Of a stretch of DNA of 64,000 nucleotides, positions 49,863 to 60,575 are shown piece by piece. Where the stretch lies: NCBI RefSeq assembly GCF_023091745.1, contig NC_068935.1, forward strand, positions 5,837,744 through 5,901,743. The letters run 5' to 3'. The position numbers and the translations under genes are program-made. The DNA is from Budorcas taxicolor. Its lineage: Eukaryota; Chordata; Mammalia; Artiodactyla; Bovidae. The notes under the pieces were generated by a model. The model saw only the letters and a list, made by a program, of their open reading frames with translations. It did not search any database and was not told where the DNA came from. Position 1 is the first letter of the stretch; each line of letters begins with the position of its first letter.

Positions 49863-50254
49863 ACAACAACAACTCTAAGACCTGTGATTGTGTCACCTCA
49901 TTGATATTTGAGTAGAAGTGACCCCCCAAGCCCTTTTATGCTTAGGAACATTTATGCTATTGCAGAGATCATAGTTGTTTTCACTTCCTGTAAACCCATT
50001 TATTATTCAAGAATGTCACCTCTTAGAAGGGAGTGGTAAGGTAATACTCCAGGTTGCAAATAGCAACAGCATAATCCCCTTTAGTCAGAAAATATGTGAA
50101 TATTAATACACCACAGTATGGATGCTTATGCACTTAAATGCTAACATGTCTAATTGATAGGATTATAGGTGATTGGTTCTTATAAATTTCAGGTGATAAA
50201 TGTGTCATTTTAGGGCCGTGATCTGGGCTCATCTATTTATATGTATTCCTGATT
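49863..50254. other. No recognised feature
   Basis: Unassigned AT-rich sequence. Confidence 0.5.
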
Positions 50255-50610
50255 ATATTCATCAGCTAGGCTTGCCATAACAAAATACTGTAGACTAGAT
50301 GACATAAACAACAAAAGTTAATTTTCTCACAGTTCTGGAGGATAGAAGTGCCAAAATCAAGATGTAGCAGTGTCAGTTTCTGGTGAAACCTCTTTTTTTG
50401 TATTACTAGTGATCATCTTCTTGTTGGGTCTTCACATGTAGGGGAAAGATCTGGTATCTCTTCTTCTTTCCTTATGGCCACAGTCCTATCCAATTATGCT
50501 CCTCCCCCATCTCAATTAATTACCTAAATACCCTATCTCCAGATCCAGTCACACTTGGGGTTAGGGCTTCAACATATTAATTTTTTGGAGGGGAGCCAAT
50601 TAGGTTCATA
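50255..50610 (-). mobile_element. MaLR (MLT1-like) LTR, antisense
   Basis: The segment around TTTTCTCACAGTTCTGGAGG, GGGTCTTCACATG, CCCTATCTCCAGATCCAGTC and GGGGTTAGGGCTTCAACAT follows the reverse complement of an MLT1-type LTR of ERVL-MaLR. Named from memory; the subfamily is not resolved. Confidence 0.6.
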
Positions 50611-52225
50611 GCACCTGTGCTCACCACAAATACCAAAAATACTTGGTTCATAAAACAGTGAATTCTGTTCAGGACAAGAACCAGACCAGAAGTTCTGTGC
50701 TGCAGCTCATTAACAGGTATTAGATATCTGAGCTGATGCCCAATGAAACATGTGATGTGCTTAGCAAAGCGGATGTTAGCAAGAGACTCTTGTCCCTCCA
50801 CATCCAACCCCAGCCTTTCATGTCCCCTGACCTTAGTTGAAAGATACTTTCCAAAAAGCAAGAAGAGTGCATCTAAAATTCCAACCCTTATACACCTTAG
50901 AACATCAAGTCAGACCCTTTGTTTTCATTTCTTCATTTCTGAGACAAAGGGGCTAGTCTATGTGACCTCTTCTCCCAAGGCTCTCTATCTTTATAATTAC
51001 AACTTTCAGGAAAAGCACTTAGCATCCCTGTTGGGAGGTACATATCCTGAATGATATCCTGCAAACTGAGATGGAACTTTGAGACCAAAAAAAAACAAAG
51101 GGAGCAATGCCATGGAGTGCAATTATGAAGTTCACTGTGGGTAAATCACATACAAGCACAAAGGATAGAGTTGACAGATAATTCAGAGGCATTCGAGGCT
51201 GCACTGCACACTGACTGCCAAAAAGGGTACAAAAGAATTGAAAGGGGCCAAAGCCAAAAGTAGAATCTGACTGCCAAGACAGAAGCACAGGTGCAGCACC
51301 TGGAATCGGGGTTCCTCCCCTGAGGGGTTTCATGACCATTAACCATTTATGTCAGCAAGAGTACTCTTGCAGGTCTCACATCAGATGAAGGCAAGGGCAA
51401 AAGTTGATAGGGTACTCATCTGGCTTGGACTCACCCCTTGTAAATTAGGCTAAAGTTTAGTCATGTAGAAAGGGAGAAGTTAGCACTGTGAGGACTAAAA
51501 TGGAGCTGACAAAATGGAGTTGGTGTGGCTCAGCCATACAATCCCCAAGTTAGGAACCACTTGATCTGTACAGAAGGGGCCTTTCCTGTCAGCCAAATCT
51601 GCTAAAATAGTTTTTCTGCACTCATTTTATTTGGCTGAAAAGTACACTTGTGTACTTTCTTTCCTTAGAAGACCACCAGAAATGAACCACAGGAGCCCAT
51701 GATAAACATATTGGTTATATTATTATTTTGCTGCTTCATTAGAAATGAAAATAAATTGTGAGAAGATGCAAGACCATGCAACTTAATGATTATAAACAAT
51801 AGAGGGAATCATTGTAGAAAGTGAAAAGCAGCTTATCCTATGGGGTAGTACAGACTACACACACAAAGATCATCAATTGTGAGATTATTGACAGCATCTG
51901 CCTGCTGGAATTTATGCACCAATGGAAGTTTTAAGATGAGGGGAGGGGACATTGGCTAGCCCTGACCTCGTAGCCAGGGATTATGGGTGAGAAGACATCA
52001 GAAGACACCTAAAATCTCTACAAAGATTTGCCAAAAGCAAGACACTTAATGTTGAAATTTGCTCTTGCGAGGAGGTCCCCATTTTATGATGTTTGAGGAC
52101 GCTCGTTCTCCTGCAGGATAGCTGAGGGAAAATCAAACACAAAAAAATTATGAGGGCATTTTCCCAAGATTAACTTCAATTTCTTCCAAAAGAGCTCATT
52201 GCCAAATCATTGGAGGCTGCCATAA
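50611..52225. other. No confidently recognised feature
   Basis: Intergenic sequence. Frames of about 100 codons at 50,743-51,054 (+) and 51,019-51,339 (-) lack known domains. Parts near 51,480-51,720 have an LTR-like look that I cannot substantiate. Confidence 0.4.
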
Positions 52226-52440
52226 GAAAGAAAGGGTTGGTCACTCAGTCGTGTACAACTGTTTGCAGTCACATGGCCTGTAGCTCTCCAGGCTCTTCTG
52301 AACATGGGATTTCCAGGGTAAGAATACTGGAGTGGATTGCCATTCCCTTTTCCAGGTGATCTTCCCAAACCAGGGATAGAACCTGAGTCTCCCCACTGCA
52401 GGTGGATTCTTTACTGTCTGAGCCACCAGGGAGGCTGCCA
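52226..52440 (-). mobile_element. Bov-tA SINE, antisense
   Basis: Antisense Bov-tA: GGTCACTCAGTCGTG, TTCCAGGGTAAGAATACTGG, CCAGGGATAGAACCTGAGTC, TGAGCCACCAGGGAGGC. It keeps the tRNA-derived end that the satellite units lack. Confidence 0.9.
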
Positions 52441-52654
52441 TACTGTCTTTAAATTTAGAATGCCAAGGCACTAACCAGAAATCCTCAGTGAGTTATGTGT
52501 GTGTGCAATGTAATGAACAAAATGTTTGTTAGAATCAACTGTAGATTTTTTTCCCTCATTTGAGAGGTAGATATATGCTATTTTCATTTTTTTCCACAGA
52601 TTGCTCTGAGACTGAGGGGCAAGTGAAGCATTTTCTTTAGAATTATCTATCACT

Positions 52655-54587
52655 ATTGCACCTATGGAAAAAAAATGCAAAAAAAGCAAAATGGCTGTCT
52701 GCAGAGGTCTTACAAACAGCTATGAAAAGAAGAGAAGTGAAAAGCAAAGGAGAAAAGGAAAGATGTAAGCATCTGAATGCAGAATTCCAAAGAATAGCAA
52801 GAAGAGATAAGAAAGCCTTCCTCAGTGATCAATGCAAAGAAATAGAGGAAAACAACAGAATGGGAAAGACTAGAGATCTCTTCAAGAAAATTAGACATAC
52901 CAAGGGAACATTTCATGCAAAGATGGGCTCAATAAAGGACAGAAATGGTCTGGACCTAACAGAAGCAGAAGATATTAAGAAGAGGTGGCGAGAATACACA
53001 AAAGAACTGTACAAAAAAGATCTTCATGACCAAGACAGATAATCACAATGGTATGATCACTCACCTAGAGCCAGACATCCTGGAATGTGAAGTCAAGTGG
53101 GCCTTAGAAAGCATCACTATGAACAAAGCTAGTGGAGGTGATGGAATTCCGTGGAGCTATTTCAAATCCTGAAAGATGATGCTGTGAGAGTGCTGCACTC
53201 AATATGCCAGCAAATTTGGATAATTCAGCAGTGGCCACAGGACTGGAAAAGGTCAGTTTTCATTCCAACCCCAAGGAAAGGCAATGCCAAAGAATGCTCA
53301 AACTACCACACAATTGCACTCATCTCACAGTCTAGCAAAGTAATACTTAAAATTCTCCAAGCCAGGCTTCAGCAATACGTGAACCGTGAACTTCCAGATG
53401 TTCAGGCTGGTTTTAGAAAAGGCAGAAAACAAGAGATCAAATTGCCAACATCCACTGGATCATGGAAAAAGCAAGAGAGTTCCAGAAAGACATCTCTTTC
53501 TGCTTCATTGACTATGCCAAAGCCTTTGACTGTGTGGATCACAATAAACTGTGGAAAATTCTGAAAGAGATGGGAATACCAGATCACCTGACCTGCTTCT
53601 TGAGAAACCTATATGCAGGTCAGGAAGCAACAGTTAGAACTAGACATGAAACAACAGACTGGTTCCAAATAGGAAAAGGAGTATGTCAAGGCTGTATATT
53701 GTCACCTTGCTTATTTAACTTATATGCAGAGTACATCATGAGAAATGCTGGGCTGGAAGAAGCACCAGCTGGAATCAAGATTGCTGGGAGAAATATCAAT
53801 AACCTCAGACATGCAGATGACACCACCCTTATGGCAGAAAGTGAAGAGAAACTAAAAAGCCTCTTGATGAAAGTAAAAGAGGAGAGTGAAAAAGTTGGCT
53901 TAAAGCTCAACATTCAGAAAACTACGATCATGGCATCTGGTCCCATCACTTCATAGGAATTAGATGGGGAAACAGTGGAAACAGTGTCAGATTTTATTTT
54001 GGGGGGGCTCCAAAATCACTGCAGATGGTGACTGCAGCCATGGAATTAAAAGACGTTTACTCCTTGGAAGAAAAGTTATAACCAACCTAGATAGCATATT
54101 GAAAAGCAGAGACATTACTTTGCCAACAAAGTCTGTCTAGTCAAGGCTATGGTTTTTCAGTGATCATGTATGAATGTGAAAGTTGGACTGTGAAGAAAGC
54201 TGAGTGCTGAAGAATTGATGCTTTTGAACTGTGGTGTTGGAGAAGACTCCTGAGAGTCCCTTGGACTGCAAGGAGATCCAACCAGTCCACTCTAAAGGAG
54301 ATCAGTCCTGGGTGTTCTTTGTAAGGAATGATGCTAAGGCTGAAACTCCAGTACTTTGGCCCCCTCATTCAAAGAGTTGACTCATTGGAAAAGATGCTGG
54401 GAGGGATTGGGGGCATGAAGAAAAGGAGATGACAGATGATGAGATGGCTGGATGGCATCACCGACTCGATCGACTTGAGTTTGAGTGAACTCTGGGAGTT
54501 GGTGATGGATGGGGGGCCTGGTGTGCTGCGATTCATGGTGTCACAAAGAGTTGGCCATGAATGAGCGACTGAACTGAACTGAACTGT
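52655..54587 (+). mobile_element. BovB LINE, longest copy, with degraded RT domain
   Basis: A segment of about 1.9 kb covering the linker, RT and C-terminal region. Recognisable pieces are KKAKWLSAEVLQTAMKRRE, FIDYAKAFDCVD (RT motif A, catalytic Asp), GVCQGCILSPCLFNLYAEYI (motif B region), and NNLRHADDTTLMAES, where the catalytic YADD reads HADD. Frameshifts near 53,040 and 53,460 and a TAG where other copies have the TGG of SWEIDGE end the frames. No endonuclease domain, so not mobile. Confidence 0.94.
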
Positions 54588-54589
54588 TT

Positions 54590-55112
54590 GTGGCCATGAA
54601 ATTAAAAGACACTTACTCCTTGGAAGGAAAGTTATGACCAACCTAGACAGCATATTTAAAAGCAGAGATATTACTTTGCCAACAAAGGTCCGTCTAGTCA
54701 AGGCTTTGGTATGGATGTGAGAGTTGGTCTGTGAAGAAAGCTGAGTGCCGAAGAATTGATGCTTTTGAACTGTGATGTTGGAGAAGACTCTTGAGAGTCC
54801 CTTGGACTGCAAGGAGATCCAGTGAGTCCATCCTAAAGGAGATCAGTCCTGGGTGTTCTTTGGAAGGACTGATGTTGAAGCTGAACCTCCAATACTTTGG
54901 CCACCTGATGTGAAGAGCTGACTCATTTGAAAAGAACCTGATGCTGGGAAAGATTGAGGGCAAGAGGAAAAGTGGATGACGGAGGATGAGATGGCTGGAT
55001 GTTATCACCAACTCAATGGACATGGGTTTGGGTGGACTCCGGGAGTTGGTGATGGACAGGGAGTCCTGACGTGCTGCGGTTTTTGGGGTTGCAAAGAGTC
55101 AGATACGGAGGC
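54590..55112 (+). mobile_element. BovB LINE 3' fragment
   Basis: A separate sense copy beginning GTGGCCATGAAATTAAAAGAC directly after the end of the previous BovB, and running to GGTTGCAAAGAGTCAGATACG. Confidence 0.9.
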
Positions 55113-55244
55113 AGAATGGATTTGTGGAAAACAGTAAAGTTCTCTCCACCCTTTCTTCCTCTGGCGATACCAGGAGCCAGTGCCTTGCTGATCCCTCATT
55201 CTCTCCCCATTCCAGTCATCCTTTCTGTGAACTTTGATGTTGGT

Positions 55245-55515
55245 TCCGTTCAGTTCAGTCACTCAGTCGTGTCCGACTCATTGCGACCCCATGAATTGCA
55301 GCTTGCCAGACCTCCCTGTCCATCACCAAGTCCCGGAGTTCACTCAAACTCATGTCCATCGAGTTGGTGATGCCATCCAGCCATCTCATCCTCTGTCGTC
55401 CCCTTTTCCTCCTGCCCTCAATCTTTCCCAGCATCAGGTTCTTTTCAAATGAGTCAGCTCTTGACATCAGGTGGCCAAAGTATTGGAATTTCAGCGTTAG
55501 CATCAGTCCTTTGAT
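55245..55515 (-). mobile_element. BovB LINE 3' end, antisense
   Basis: TTCCGTTCAGTTCAGTCACTCAGTCG to GGCCAAAGTATTGGAATTTC, then a (TGC)n run. It forms an inverted pair with the sense copy at 54,590-55,112. Confidence 0.9.
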
Positions 55516-55879
55516 GTTGGTTGCTGCTGCTGCTGCTAAGTTGCTTAGCTGGACATTATTCATTATATTCACATATGTGTCATCTTTTCTAGAAATAGTT
55601 ACGATTTATGCTAAAGCCTAAAACCAAAGAATTTTTGAATAAGATAAAAAATGGTTTATCTTCAGTCTTTTATACATTAGGTTAATTCACATTCTGATGA
55701 TGTTCAAGTTTATATTTTGTGGGCACTACTGAGTAACCCATTGATATCATTAGCCTTGTGTCATGAGAAGATGAGGTTTGTGTTATAGAATTAAGCAGAC
55801 TAGCATAGCTCAGTAAATGTTTCTGTAGAATAAAAAAGAAAAAAAAGAAGAAACCCAGAATCTTCTGGGATGGTGGCAT
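55516..55879. other. No recognised feature
   Basis: AT-rich sequence following a short (TGC)n tract. Confidence 0.5.
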
Positions 55880-56075
55880 TTCAGGTTCATGATTCTCAAG
55901 CTTAGCAAGCTTTGCAATCACAACAGAAGCTTGCTATCATCACAGATTTGTAGGTCCTGTCAACAGAGAATCTGATTCAAAGGATCTGTTAGGGGAATCC
56001 CAGCCATCTACTTTCTCAATGAACCCTCATATGATGCCAGTGCAGCTGACCCACAGATCATTTTGGTCTAGGAGG
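55880..56075 (+). mobile_element. MER5A-like hAT-Charlie remnant
   Basis: The order of landmarks (TTCTCAAGCTTAGC at the start, AGAGAATCTGATTCAAAGGATCTG in the middle, CCAGTGCAGCTGACCCACAGATCA at the end) follows MER5A, a non-autonomous DNA transposon. Strongly diverged; named from memory. Confidence 0.55.
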
Positions 56076-57274
56076 TTGCCTACATCTTTAGTTCATTCTG
56101 TGAAATATTAATACTTTAAGAAAATTCTTAAAAGGAAAAGTCTTTGTAGGTTTCTTCAAAATAAGCTTATTTTCTTTAGAACCAGTTCTGGTCCATCTCT
56201 TTGACGTTTCTTTCTGTAAATAGTTATGAGGTTGGCTATAATAAAGTTTGTTCTGTTGGGCAGATAGAAATCATCTAGGGATATATGGGCCCCAAACACA
56301 GCAACTACCCACTGTTGTAGAGAGAAACTTAGGAAAGTTATGATGCTAGCTCACTCTTCCTCTCCTCACTCCTTTCTGCTGGGGAGGGTAAGAAAGAGTA
56401 AGAACATAAATGAATCACAAGGGTAGGAAGGCAGACTGATAGTGATGAATGACAAGTACTTTCTGGATTACAAAGTTCAAAGATACAAAGGATTCTAACC
56501 TCTGCAGTCTCTGTACCAACCCTGTCTATATTTGGTCTCCTTCATGAGCCTTCTCCTGGCTCTAGCCTTTGTTTCTTTTCAGCTTCTGCTTTCAACCATC
56601 ACCATCATATATTGCTAGAGAGTCTGCATATATGTATTCTATTTAATCATTAAATGAATGCAGATAAAGTTAATTTGTATCAGGACCCAGAAAATGGATG
56701 CCACCCTTGTAGGCTGGCCCATGTCACAAATCTAAATGTAGGTCAACCTGCGCTTAGAGAAAACCCCTCACTGTCAAGGAAATCTAACACCAATCATAAT
56801 CCTTCAACTCAGCTTTCGCTGGCTAACCTTCCCCTAGAAAACAGAATTTATCAGCATTGTAAGAAAATCCTACACCTCCTAGCCAATCATACCCTGTTTC
56901 TGGGAGGGTTCTTCTAACACTCTAGAAAACTCACTCTTGCCCCTACAATCCCTGGGAAGAGTGCTCCACTTATGTGCTTATGAGGCACCACAGTCCTCAC
57001 ATCCATGGATTGTTTTCCCTTGAATTAAAGGACATTAAACTAGTTACTAAAGTGTTTTTGTTTTTTCATTTGATAACCTGAATGAGATGAAAACTATTTT
57101 ATGTCTTTTTTTCCAAATGGGAATAATGAGAAAAGAAAGGCAAGAAAATTGAGCCAAATATCTAAAATATGAACTCTACAAGGACAGTTTTAGTTTTCAT
57201 CTTTCACAACTGAATTTGGAGCTTCAAGAACAATGTTTGTAACATAACAGTCTCTCAATAAATATTATACCTAT
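56076..57274. other. No confidently recognised feature
   Basis: Mostly unassigned. The 56,880-57,050 part, ending in TTGAATTAAAGGACATTAAAC, looks like the 3' part of an old LTR but is not firm. An 87-codon frame at 56,654 has no known domain. Confidence 0.4.
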
Positions 57275-57280
57275 ACGTAT

Positions 57281-58124
57281 TTTTTAAATTTAAATTTATT
57301 TATTTTAATTGGAGGCTAATTACTTTACAATATTGTATTGGTTTTGCCATACATCAACATGAATCCGTGACGGATGTACACATGTTCCCCATCCTGAACC
57401 CACCTCCCACCTCCATCCCCGTAGTCATCCCAGTGCACCAGCCCCGAGCATTCTGTATCCTGCATCGAACCTGGACTGGCGATTCATTTCTTATATGATA
57501 TTATACATGTTTCAATGCCATTCTCCCAAATCATCCCACCCTCGCCCTCTCCCACAGAGTCCAAAAGACTGTTCTATACATCTGTGTCTCTTTTGCTGTC
57601 TCGCATACAGGGTTATCATTACCATCTTTCTAAATTCCATATATATGTGTTAGTATACTGTATTGGTGTTTTTCTTTCTGGCTTACTTCACTCTCTATAA
57701 TAGGCTCCAGTTTCATCCACCTCATTCGAACTGATTCAAATGTATTCTTTTTAATGGCTGAGTAATATTCCATTGTGTATATGTACCACACCTTTCTTAT
57801 CCATTTGTCTGCTGATGGACATCTAGGTTGCTTCCATGTCCTGGCTATTATAAACAGTGCTGTGATAAGCATTGGGGTACATGTGTCTCTTTAAATTCTG
57901 GTTTCCTCAGTGTGTATGCCCAGCAGTGGGATTGCTGGGTCATAAGGCAGTTCTATTTCCAGTTTTTTAAGGAATCTCCACACTGTTCTCCATAGTGGCT
58001 GGACTAGTTTGCATTCCCACCCACAGTGTAAGAGGGTTCCCTTTTCTCCACACCCCCTCCAGCATTTATTGCTTGTAGACTTTTGGATTGCAGCCATTCT
58101 GACTGGGATGAAATGGTGCCTCAC
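57281..58124 (-). mobile_element. 5'-truncated L1 3' end, antisense
   Basis: The minus strand carries the same L1 ORF2 C-terminus as at 35,739 (ELPYDPAIPLLGIHTEETRI, IYTMEYYSAIKKNTFESVRM), with a stop separating two frames. ACGTAT flanks it at 57,275-57,280 and 58,125-58,130, a possible short target-site duplication. Confidence 0.9.
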
Positions 58125-58169
58125 ACGTATGTTTATCTAGAGTTTCAATGATTTATTTCAAAAAAGAAC

Positions 58170-58656
58170 TGTCAGAGGAAACACTGACTGAAACCACCCA
58201 CCCTGGCAGGCACCATAGTAACTATTTGCATGAGTTATTTTACAACAGGAGGTTCTGGTAAGGAACATTGAACTAACAAGCCACCACCAATTGGAAGAAT
58301 TTGGGAAAGGTCAAAAGGAAATGCCTCATGTCCTACTGACCTCTGAAAATCCTCCTCACTGGAATCCATCTTAGCTGAGCTATGTGTGCGCCACCAGGAA
58401 GGACCCCGAGTCAGAATGATTGGCCAGAGGCAACCCGGAAACTAACCCTATCACCATAAAACCTGAAACTGTAAGCAGCCACGTGGCAGAGCAGTCCTTC
58501 TGGATTCCCTTACCCTCCTGCTTTCCACCTGGGCGCCCATTTCCAAAAAAGTCTCTCACTTTGTCAGCAACGTGCGTCACCTTGGACAATTCATTTACAA
58601 GTGTTAGACTAGAGTCCAATCTTGGGCCCTGGAAAGGGTCCCTCTTCGTGCAAACA
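58170..58656 (+). mobile_element. Solo ERV class I LTR, 487 bp, 4-bp duplication GAAC
   Basis: Starts TGTCAGAGG, ends GTGCAAACA, and is bounded by GAAC at 58,166-58,169 and 58,657-58,660. This is the TG...CA form with the 4-bp duplication typical of gammaretrovirus-like ERVs. The interior has a CCATAAAACC TATA-like element and a region around AAAAAAGTCTCTCACTTTGTCAGC where the poly(A) signal would lie, apparently mutated from AATAAA. No internal viral genes are present. Confidence 0.8.
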
Positions 58657-58660
58657 GAAC

Positions 58661-59204
58661 CATAAATACATTCAGACTAGGTTAGGCAAAAAGGATTTAG
58701 GCTAAGAAATACAGGAAATCCCGCAGGCCCCAAATGACAGGAAATACAGCCAGATCACATGGGTCTTAGAAAGTGCTGAGACAGATGGTATGTTTCTTCT
58801 GTCTCTGCAGCCTTGGAGTCTCTCATATGTACTACCTGTCTGCTCCCAGTTTTCTTTCTTCAGATAGAAGCTTCACTGCAAAGTTTATGCCCCTTTTCCC
58901 TCTTCTCATAAGCTTGCACATTCGTTTGGTTGGCCATAATAGTGACTCTGGCTTTAACTGCATAGATACCAGGTAAAACAATTTATCTTGCCAATTTTCA
59001 TGGACAGTTGGCCTAGATTTCCAGCCTGGACCCTATTAGCTGTGATCAAAAGATATAGCCACATGAGCTACCCCTTCTGACCAGTGTTTGGATCAGATTC
59101 CCTAAAGAAGTTATATAGGCAAGGAGGATATGACTGACATCTCTAGACTAGGTCAGGAGCCAGAGACACAGAAAAGAACTGTGCTATATGTCAGAGGCAA
59201 CTAG
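58661..59204. other. No recognised feature
   Basis: Unassigned intergenic sequence without supported genes. Confidence 0.5.
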
Positions 59205-59425
59205 GGCAGAGGTCAGGCCACTTTCTCTATAAAGTGCCGGGTGGTAAATAGTTTAGTGTTTTAGGACCAGACAATCTGTTTGGGCAATTACTTAACTCGG
59301 TGATTATAGTGCAAAAGAAACCATAGAAAGTAAGTAAAAGAATGGGTGTGGTGGTGTTCCAATATAATATAAATACAAAAATAATCAGCAAGCTGGCCTT
59401 GGCCTGAGGGCTGTACCTTGAAGAC
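59205..59425. mobile_element. hAT-Charlie (MER1-like) DNA transposon remnant
   Basis: The run TTTCTCTATAAAGTGCCGGG, GGTAAATAGTTTAGTGTTTTAGG, GTAAAAGAATGGGTGTGG, GTGTTCCAATATAATATAAAT matches the familiar mammalian hAT element with TTTTCTGTAAAGGGCCAGATAG. The exact family name is uncertain. Confidence 0.6.
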
Positions 59426-59662
59426 CCTTCTTCTTAGACAAAGGTCTCACTAGAAAATATGTTAATTGTGTGAATTCCCATTTATCTAGCTTCTGGTTCT
59501 CTGGACCAATGACATCTTTCTGTTTTTTAACTGATATCTTCCTTTTTCATTCTTTTTTTTTTTTTAAGCAATCAGTGATCTACAATGGTCTAATTGTTAA
59601 GATGCCGAACCTCCTGTTAAACAGAGAATGTAAGTGCTTTGCTCTACTACAAGAAGGGTACT

Positions 59663-59740
59663 TTAGGGATGTCCCTGGTGGTCCAATGGCTACAACTCCA
59701 TGTTCCCAATACAAGGAGGCCTGGGTTTGATCCCTGGTCA
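59663..59740 (+). mobile_element. CHR-type SINE, 3'-truncated
   Basis: GGGATGTCCCTGGTGGTCCAA and GGGTTTGATCCCTGGTCA give the 5' part of a CHR SINE. It stops abruptly where the LTR-like sequence starts. Confidence 0.75.
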
Positions 59741-60330
59741 TGAGGCAGGAGATAGATGGGCTCCAGACTAGGCATTTACAATTGGCCTCCTGTTTACATT
59801 TCTTGGGGCAGGAAAAAATGTGGGCTTCAGACTGGACACTTACAACTGGCCTTCTGTTTATATTTCCTGAAACAGGGGTTACGTGGGCTTCAGGTTAGAT
59901 ATTTGCAACCAGCCTTCTGTTTTCTCTCTGAAATAAAAGAAACAACTGAAACAGGCTTACTAGCCAGGCCTCTGATCTGGAATCCATCTTCGAAAAAATT
60001 GTGCATGCATGTCGAGCAGGTTCCTAGGGTAGGTCAGGTGTGTAAAAGAAACCAGATTATTGGCTGAAGGAAAAACAAAGATCTGGAACAACTGCCCTAC
60101 ATCAATGATTAAATCACCTATTTACTGCACTCCTCCTCACTAGGGGTGCACCCACACTCTTCCTCTCTGGGTGTGTATCTCTGCCTTGCTTCTATCTTAA
60201 CTAAACATACCGTTTCTCTGTGTGTGCTCCCACTTGTTGTTATGCTATGTCTCTAATAATACACTTTGTACCTGCGTTTACAGTTTTTGCCTCCATGATA
60301 TATGCATTTTTCACTGGGGACAAAGATCCA
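59741..60330 (+). mobile_element. LTR-like element with triplicated 64-bp repeat
   Basis: Begins TGAGGCAGGA, carries three direct repeats near its 5' end, and later a TAATAATACACTTTGTACC stretch like the R-U5 region of bovid LTRs. The right boundary and any target duplication could not be fixed. Confidence 0.4.
59758..59948 (+). repeat. Three direct repeats of ~64 bp
   Basis: Copies start at 59,758, 59,822 and 59,885 with GGGCTYCAG, then ATTTACAATTGGCCTCCTG or diverged equivalents. The third copy is the most diverged. The arrangement resembles duplicated LTR enhancers. Confidence 0.85.
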
Positions 60331-60355
60331 GGGAAAAATGACTTCTAGCCTCTAG

Positions 60356-60575
60356 CCCTTGCTGGTCTGGTGGCGAGGACTGTTGGTTCTCATCCAGGCT
60401 ATCCAGGTTCAATTCCTGGGCAGGGAATTAAGATCTCGCTTCACACCACTGCTCACTGCTGCCTTTCCAAGATCAATCAGGCAACTAGATCCTGCATGCA
60501 GCAATGAAGATCAAAGATCCCCCATACTGCAACCAAGATCTAGAGCAGCAAGAAAGAGAGAAAAGAAGGCACTTT
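60356..60575 (+). mobile_element. CHR-type SINE, diverged
   Basis: CCCTTGCTGGTCTGGTGG, GGTTCAATTCCTGGGCAGGGAA and later ATCCTGCATGCAGCAATGAAGATC suggest a CHR-family SINE with the usual C/A-rich tail replaced by AGAAAGAGAGAAAAG. Confidence 0.65.
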
